This document shows positions 59,991-64,000 of a stretch of 64,000 nucleotides of DNA, piece after piece. Source of the stretch: Serratia marcescens (GTDB lineage: Bacteria > Pseudomonadota > Gammaproteobacteria > Enterobacterales > Enterobacteriaceae); NCBI RefSeq assembly GCF_006715005.1, contig NZ_VFMJ01000001.1, positions 2,356,001-2,420,000 on the forward strand, in the 5' to 3' direction. Each line of letters begins with the position of its first letter. Within the stretch, counting starts at the first letter, position 1. The notes under the pieces were generated by a model. The model was not told where the DNA came from, made no database searches, and was given only the letters and a program-made list of their open reading frames with translations. The translations under genes and the position numbers were made by a program.

Positions 59991-60686
59991 TTACTCCTGA
60001 TTGTTTTCGATAATTTGTCGTGCACGGCTCACCAGTGAATCTGGGTTGTCGCCATTTCCATTCCCGCCGCCCCCGGCGCCAGGGTTGCCGCCACCGTTAC
60101 CCCCGGTTCCGCTGGCTTTGCTGCCGATAATCACGCCCTTGAAGGCCGCGTTACCGACGAATTCTTTTTTCAGTTCATCGATGCTGGCCGCGCTCGGCTT
60201 GCCGGCGCCGTCAAGGATGCGCGTCACGTGCTGACCGTCTTTTTCTTCAATGGCCAGGCGTGATTTGATGTGTGGCAGCATCACCGGCGCGGCGTCGCCC
60301 GCCAATTCAGTCGCCAGTTTCTGCGCCACGTTGTCCACCAGCAGGCCATGGAGGCTGGTATTCAGCGACGCGATTTCCGCTTTCGACTTCGCTTCGGCGT
60401 CGGCCAGTTTTTGCGCCCATGATTTTTCCAGCGCCTCAACGTCGCCGTTTTTCTTGGCCTGCTCTTCTGCCGCTTTCTTGGCGTCTTCCTCGGCCTTACG
60501 CCGCGCTGCCTGCTCCGTTTTCTTTTCGGTCATCAGCTCGTCGACCTTCTTTTTCAGGCCGTCGAGTTCTGACGTGTCGGGCATGCCTTCGATCTGCACC
60601 TGGTAGCCGTCGCCGGACTCTTTATAAAGCGCCTTTTGCACGTCATTCAGCGCGTTGTACTCGTCTTTCGTGATTTTGAATTTCAT
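59991..60686 (-). CDS. Phage scaffold protein
   Basis: 231 residues from the second of two ATGs (60686), six bases after GGGG. N-terminal KFKITKDEYNALNDVQKALY. The centre (~35-110) is a highly charged coiled coil (LKKKVDELMTEKKTEQAARR, then K/E/A repeats). A Gly/Asn-rich linker sits near the C-terminus (TGGNGGGNPGAGGGGNG). This fits siphophage capsid scaffolds, which leave or are degraded before packaging. Directly upstream of the capsid gene. Confidence 0.82.
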   Translation of the reverse strand: MKFKITKDEYNALNDVQKALYKESGDGYQVQIEGMPDTSELDGLKKKVDELMTEKKTEQAARRKAEEDAKKAAEEQAKKNGDVEALEKSWAQKLADAEAKSKAEIASLNTSLHGLLVDNVAQKLATELAGDAAPVMLPHIKSRLAIEEKDGQHVTRILDGAGKPSAASIDELKKEFVGNAAFKGVIIGSKASGTGGNGGGNPGAGGGGNGNGDNPDSLVSRARQIIENNQE

Positions 60687-60728
60687 CATCAACCCCGTTG
60701 TGATGTTGCGGCCCCAGGCCGCGGGCAT

Positions 60729-60750
60729 AAAAAAACCGCCGAGTGGCGGT
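60729..60750 (-). terminator. Intrinsic terminator after the MuF-like gene
   Basis: ACCGCC and GGCGGT pair around ACTC (minus strand), followed by seven Ts, two bases past the stop at 60753. Confidence 0.87.
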
Positions 60751-60752
60751 CG

Positions 60753-61871
60753 CTATAGTCCGGCGTCCGAAAACGCCCGTTCGTCAATTTCTCGCAGCTG
60801 CTGCAGGCTGAGCCACTCCCCCTTGTCGGAGAAGAATTCCGCCGGCCGCATGCCGCCGTCACGCATCAGGCGGGCGCGGGTTTCGCCCAACACCTCCACC
60901 TGGCGCCGGTAGGGCTGCCGCTGCAGCCAATCCCGATAATTGGTTTCCGCCGGCACCTGGCCATCCATACTGGCGCGCGTGCCCGCCGGCATTTCGTCGG
61001 CATCGATACCCAGCGCTCGCCACGATTTCACCACCAGCGTTTCCACCGAGCGGCAGCAGAAATGGATCCGCCCCGGGCCGGCGCCATAAGGCACCTTGTG
61101 GCCGATGGGTTTGTTGTCCAGCGTGTAGCGCAGGCGATCGCGCACTATGCAGGTCGGCGTCGTCTTGTTATCGAGGGTTGCCAGCCATTGCTTGCAGTCG
61201 ATAACGTCGGCGTTGGCCTGGGCGAATTCCGTGCGCGCTACAGCCGCCATATGGCTGACGGCGGTTTTTATCACGCTGGTTGCATTGGCCCGGCCGGTTT
61301 GCAAAACACCGTCCTGATAATTTCGTGCGCGGGTGCCACGGATCCGCCGATAAATCTGGTCTGTCGTTTCCCCCTGCAGATAACCCTGACTCACAGCGTT
61401 GCTGATGCGCTGTAATCGGTCGCTTTCCAGCTTGTCGGCCCATTCGCTTAGCAAACGCCCCTGAAACGGTCGCGCCAGCGCTGCAGCGTAAACCTGCTGC
61501 GGTGTCAGGCTGATAAGCGGGTAACGCTGTTTCACCAGGTCGGGTAGCAGAGAATCAAACAGGCTGAACTGAAAACCACCCTCGTACCCGGTAAAATCGC
61601 CCAGCTCGTCGCTCAGCGCCCCGTAAAGCCGCTGGTAAACTTGCCGGTTGATATCCCGCACTCCGGCCAGCAGTGAATCAATGCGGCGAACAGTGAAGCT
61701 CTGCGGGTCCAGGTCATCCAGCGCCATCAGCAATTTTGAAGAAAGCTCTGCGTCTGCCTGGTCGAGAATTTTCACCATTCGCCGGGCGACGCCGGTCGAA
61801 TAGCGAGAGACAAACAGCGCGTGCGCGAGCGTCTCATCAAACAGGTGGCTGTTTATCGTCCTCACGTCCAC
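60753..61871 (-). CDS. Minor head protein of the Mu-F family
   Basis: 372 residues. The C-terminal ~130 residues contain AVARTEFAQANADV, WLATLDNKTTPTCIVRDRLRY and GPGRIHFCCRSVETLV, the core of the phage Mu-F minor head domain. It is needed for head morphogenesis and may be ejected with DNA. The start overlaps the portal gene end by 35 bases, so translation is coupled. Confidence 0.9.
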   Translation of the reverse strand: MDVRTINSHLFDETLAHALFVSRYSTGVARRMVKILDQADAELSSKLLMALDDLDPQSFTVRRIDSLLAGVRDINRQVYQRLYGALSDELGDFTGYEGGFQFSLFDSLLPDLVKQRYPLISLTPQQVYAAALARPFQGRLLSEWADKLESDRLQRISNAVSQGYLQGETTDQIYRRIRGTRARNYQDGVLQTGRANATSVIKTAVSHMAAVARTEFAQANADVIDCKQWLATLDNKTTPTCIVRDRLRYTLDNKPIGHKVPYGAGPGRIHFCCRSVETLVVKSWRALGIDADEMPAGTRASMDGQVPAETNYRDWLQRQPYRRQVEVLGETRARLMRDGGMRPAEFFSDKGEWLSLQQLREIDERAFSDAGL

Positions 61872-63255
61872 CTCCAGTCAGGTCAGGCGCCTGATTGCGC
61901 AGCAAATCCTCCACCTCTTCCGGCGTCATGCTCTGGTCAATCAGGCCGATGCTCTGCTGGTAGCGGATAAAGTCGACCAGCAGCATCTGGCCGGACTGCA
62001 CCATCTGCATCAGTACCGCCAGCGCCGCGGAATCCAGCGCGGAAATTTCATAGCGTTTGTTCAGCTCGATCGTAGCCTCACCGCTGCCGGCAAACATCAC
62101 CGCGAACGCCAGCGCCCGGTTGATAGCCTGCTCCACGTTGCCGACGCACAGAGACAGGATGCTGTTATCGGTCTGCGCCTCGTCCGTGGCCTGCGTTGCG
62201 GTACGGGCGGAGGTATTACGCTCCACCAGCTTCGCACCCAGCATGGCCATCTGCTTTTCGCGGCGTTCGGCCACCGTCAACGGCAGATTGCGGTCTTCGG
62301 CCTGCACGATGCTGATCACGCCGTCTTTTGGCAGTAAAATTCCCTTCGTTGAACCGACTTTGACGCCACTCGATAGATATTTGTCGGCCCATTGCTGATC
62401 CAGGCCGCCTACTGCAATTGTTGGCTGCCCGGTGAGGTGAGAAATCTCGGCGATATCCGCTTCCGCCTGGTAGTGCTTAACGTTCACGTTGGCGATATCA
62501 GCCAGTGGCGGCGCATCGGGTGTGTGATCGTTGTTGCTCGAGCCAATCCATGACCACGGCAACTCCGTAAGCTGCTTGCCGGCGCTGTCTCTCAGTTCGA
62601 CCAGCTTTCCCTCCATCATGCCGGCGGCGCTTTGCTGCCAACGGCGGGCATACGCCAGCCCATTAACCAGGCGCAGCTCGATCCACACCTTTTGCAGCAA
62701 CAGCTCGAAATTCTGCGGGTCGTCCACGGGTTCGACGTAGTGAACCACCACCAGCGACGTCTTACCGGCGGTCACGCGCCAGTTAATGATTTCTTTGGCG
62801 GTGAACAGGCGCAGGATTGGCCGGCCAAGCCGGGCCAGCGTCTGGCTACCGGAGGCGGTGTAGTCCGTCAGGATACCGGCGCGCCCCCGCTGTAAATTCT
62901 GGCTGACTCCATCGCGGATCAGCTGTGTGAGAGGTTGCCCCTCGCCGTCGGCGTCCGCCTCCAGTTCCGCAACGCGGCCGGTAAGCGTGATTTTTACCGG
63001 CTTGTTGAAGGCGATACCCAGCAGTCCGGAGAGCGTCCGCCCGGTAGCATTGATAAATGGCGCCCGCTGCTTATACGCCTTGTAGCGAATATCCTGCGGG
63101 TCGTCGTTGATGCTGTCGCTGCTGGGGTGCGGCAGGTATTTTTTGCCGCGCTTTTTAATTTTTCGCTCACCATCAACGCAGTCACCGACGAGCTCCCACT
63201 CGGGCAGAAACTCGCGGTATGCCGGGTGGCGATAATCGATGTTTTGCGTGGACAT
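61837..63255 (-). CDS. Portal protein (DUF4055 family)
   Basis: 472 residues. The opening DYRHPAYREFLPEWELVGDC, KYLPHP and YKAYKQRAPFINATGRTLSG identify DUF4055, a portal family. The Gln-rich helical C-terminal part (LMQMVQSGQMLLVDFIRYQQ and MTPEEVEDLLRNQAP) fits the portal clip/crown. TGATG overlap with the terminase stop. Forms the ring through which DNA is packaged. Confidence 0.9.
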   Translation of the reverse strand: MSTQNIDYRHPAYREFLPEWELVGDCVDGERKIKKRGKKYLPHPSSDSINDDPQDIRYKAYKQRAPFINATGRTLSGLLGIAFNKPVKITLTGRVAELEADADGEGQPLTQLIRDGVSQNLQRGRAGILTDYTASGSQTLARLGRPILRLFTAKEIINWRVTAGKTSLVVVHYVEPVDDPQNFELLLQKVWIELRLVNGLAYARRWQQSAAGMMEGKLVELRDSAGKQLTELPWSWIGSSNNDHTPDAPPLADIANVNVKHYQAEADIAEISHLTGQPTIAVGGLDQQWADKYLSSGVKVGSTKGILLPKDGVISIVQAEDRNLPLTVAERREKQMAMLGAKLVERNTSARTATQATDEAQTDNSILSLCVGNVEQAINRALAFAVMFAGSGEATIELNKRYEISALDSAALAVLMQMVQSGQMLLVDFIRYQQSIGLIDQSMTPEEVEDLLRNQAPDLTGGGREDDKQPPV

Positions 63256-64000
63256 CAGTATGCGAATCCTATGTTGAGGTTGGTCACCGGCTTGATGATC
63301 GGGAAGGTTTTGTGGATGTAGTAGCCGGCGCCGTCGTTGGGGTGGTCGTTGTCGGATTTTTTATCCGGCTCGCCGGTTTTTTCATCCCATACCTGCTGCT
63401 CGAGGCATTCGGTGTAAACCGGGCAGCGTGCCACGTTGACCTTGTAGCGCCGTTCGCCGTTGGCATTACAGAACATTGCATTCATCGCGTTGATGCGGTC
63501 TTTAACCGGCGGGTTGGCGTTATCGACTATCACGTTGAAGCCGGCATCCTGCAGCTGGGCAATATCCGTTTTGCTGGCGTTGTTCGACTTGCGGGAATCA
63601 CCGGACGCATCCGGGTAGATGTAAATTTCCCGCACCTTGCGATAATCGGCGCCATCGTAGAGCCAGAAACGCTCCTTGATGATGCGGATCATGTCGGGGG
63701 TGTCGTACGCGTTGATGATTTCGTTAACCGCACACGGCAGCCCCAGGCGCAGAACGTGAACGATGCCGGCCATCTTGCCAACGTTGAAATCCATCCCGAT
63801 ATAAAGCGGCTCGCCGGGCTGCTCCACCTCGTCGCAGTTGTTCAAGCGGCGATCGAACTGGTGGTAAATGGTGCCGCTCGTCAGGTTGGTAAACTGCCCG
63901 CGCAGGTAGGCTTTAATAAGCTCCGGCGGATAGCTCCCCATCAGCGAGGGAATGTAGTCCGGTGGCAGGTTCTTTTCGTTGTCGAACGTCGACGCCTGCA
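63255..64000 (-). CDS. Terminase large subunit, C-terminal nuclease part (truncated by window)
   Basis: 248 residues are visible; the start lies beyond 64000 and the frame stays open to the window edge. It holds the RNase H-like nuclease domain: first Asp in YIGMDFNVGKMAG, second in IYPDASGDSRKSN and third near DHPNDGAGYYIHK. The ATPase motor (Walker motifs) must be in the missing part. It cuts phage DNA during headful or site-specific packaging. The first gene of the visible late operon. Confidence 0.93.
   Translation of the reverse strand, partial: QASTFDNEKNLPPDYIPSLMGSYPPELIKAYLRGQFTNLTSGTIYHQFDRRLNNCDEVEQPGEPLYIGMDFNVGKMAGIVHVLRLGLPCAVNEIINAYDTPDMIRIIKERFWLYDGADYRKVREIYIYPDASGDSRKSNNASKTDIAQLQDAGFNVIVDNANPPVKDRINAMNAMFCNANGERRYKVNVARCPVYTECLEQQVWDEKTGEPDKKSDNDHPNDGAGYYIHKTFPIIKPVTNLNIGFAY

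Overview
The window looks like chromosome of an enterobacterium close to Serratia. GC is high (roughly 58-60% by eye). The genes are enterobacterial: an ebg/ygjIJK block, dcuSR, a ClpP paralogue and FabV. From about 42 kb to the right edge lies a lambda-like siphophage prophage read on the minus strand. No rRNA, tRNA or CRISPR array was seen.

Region by region. (1) 1-330: the end of an AT-rich GmrSD/DUF1524-type nuclease gene, then a terminator. (2) 0.5-1.6 kb: a tautomerase divergent from an HxlR regulator, with two tandem palindromes between them. (3) 1.6-9.6 kb: a chaperone-usher fimbrial locus (LuxR-type regulator, major pilin, chaperone, usher, adhesin, second chaperone, winged-helix protein). 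(4) 9.6-10.9 kb: an orphan ClpP-like protease and an ArsR/SRPBCC pair. (5) 11-21 kb: ygjI, ebgC, ebgA and ebgR on the minus strand, with ygjJ and ygjK divergent on the plus strand. An AT-rich motif is shared by both control regions, which suggests one glycoside-use regulon under EbgR. (6) 21-24 kb: a universal stress protein, an exported protein of unknown function, a MetQ/NlpA lipoprotein and a short-chain dehydrogenase. (7) 24-30 kb: a CUT2-type sugar ABC transporter with two paralogous binding proteins, divergent from an LsrF-like aldolase. (8) 30-32.5 kb: DcuS/DcuR, with the C4-dicarboxylate-binding residues of DcuS conserved. (9) 32.5-38 kb: four small exported proteins in a row, a DUF2975/XRE pair behind a 39-bp palindrome, FabV, and small membrane or lipoproteins.

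(10) 38.2-41.7 kb: an AT-rich remnant flanked by 16-bp direct repeats (15/16 identical). It holds an exported beta-helix protein, decayed tail-fibre sequence, an OafA-type acyltransferase and the last 68 codons of a lambda-type integrase. I read it as a collapsed older prophage that kept surface-modifying cargo, beside which the second prophage sits.

(11) 41.9-64 kb: the larger prophage. In transcription order (right to left) it has large terminase (cut by the window end), portal, Mu-F-like protein, scaffold, capsid, connector genes, tail tube, a tail chaperone with a -1 frameshift site, tape measure, a lipoprotein moron, M, L, K, I and J homologues, two small tail proteins, a Cor-like exclusion lipoprotein, two tail fibres, and an SOS-controlled UmuD' homologue lacking both catalytic residues. 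Eight hairpin/T-tract terminators sit between its late genes. Its integrase and early region should lie beyond 64 kb.
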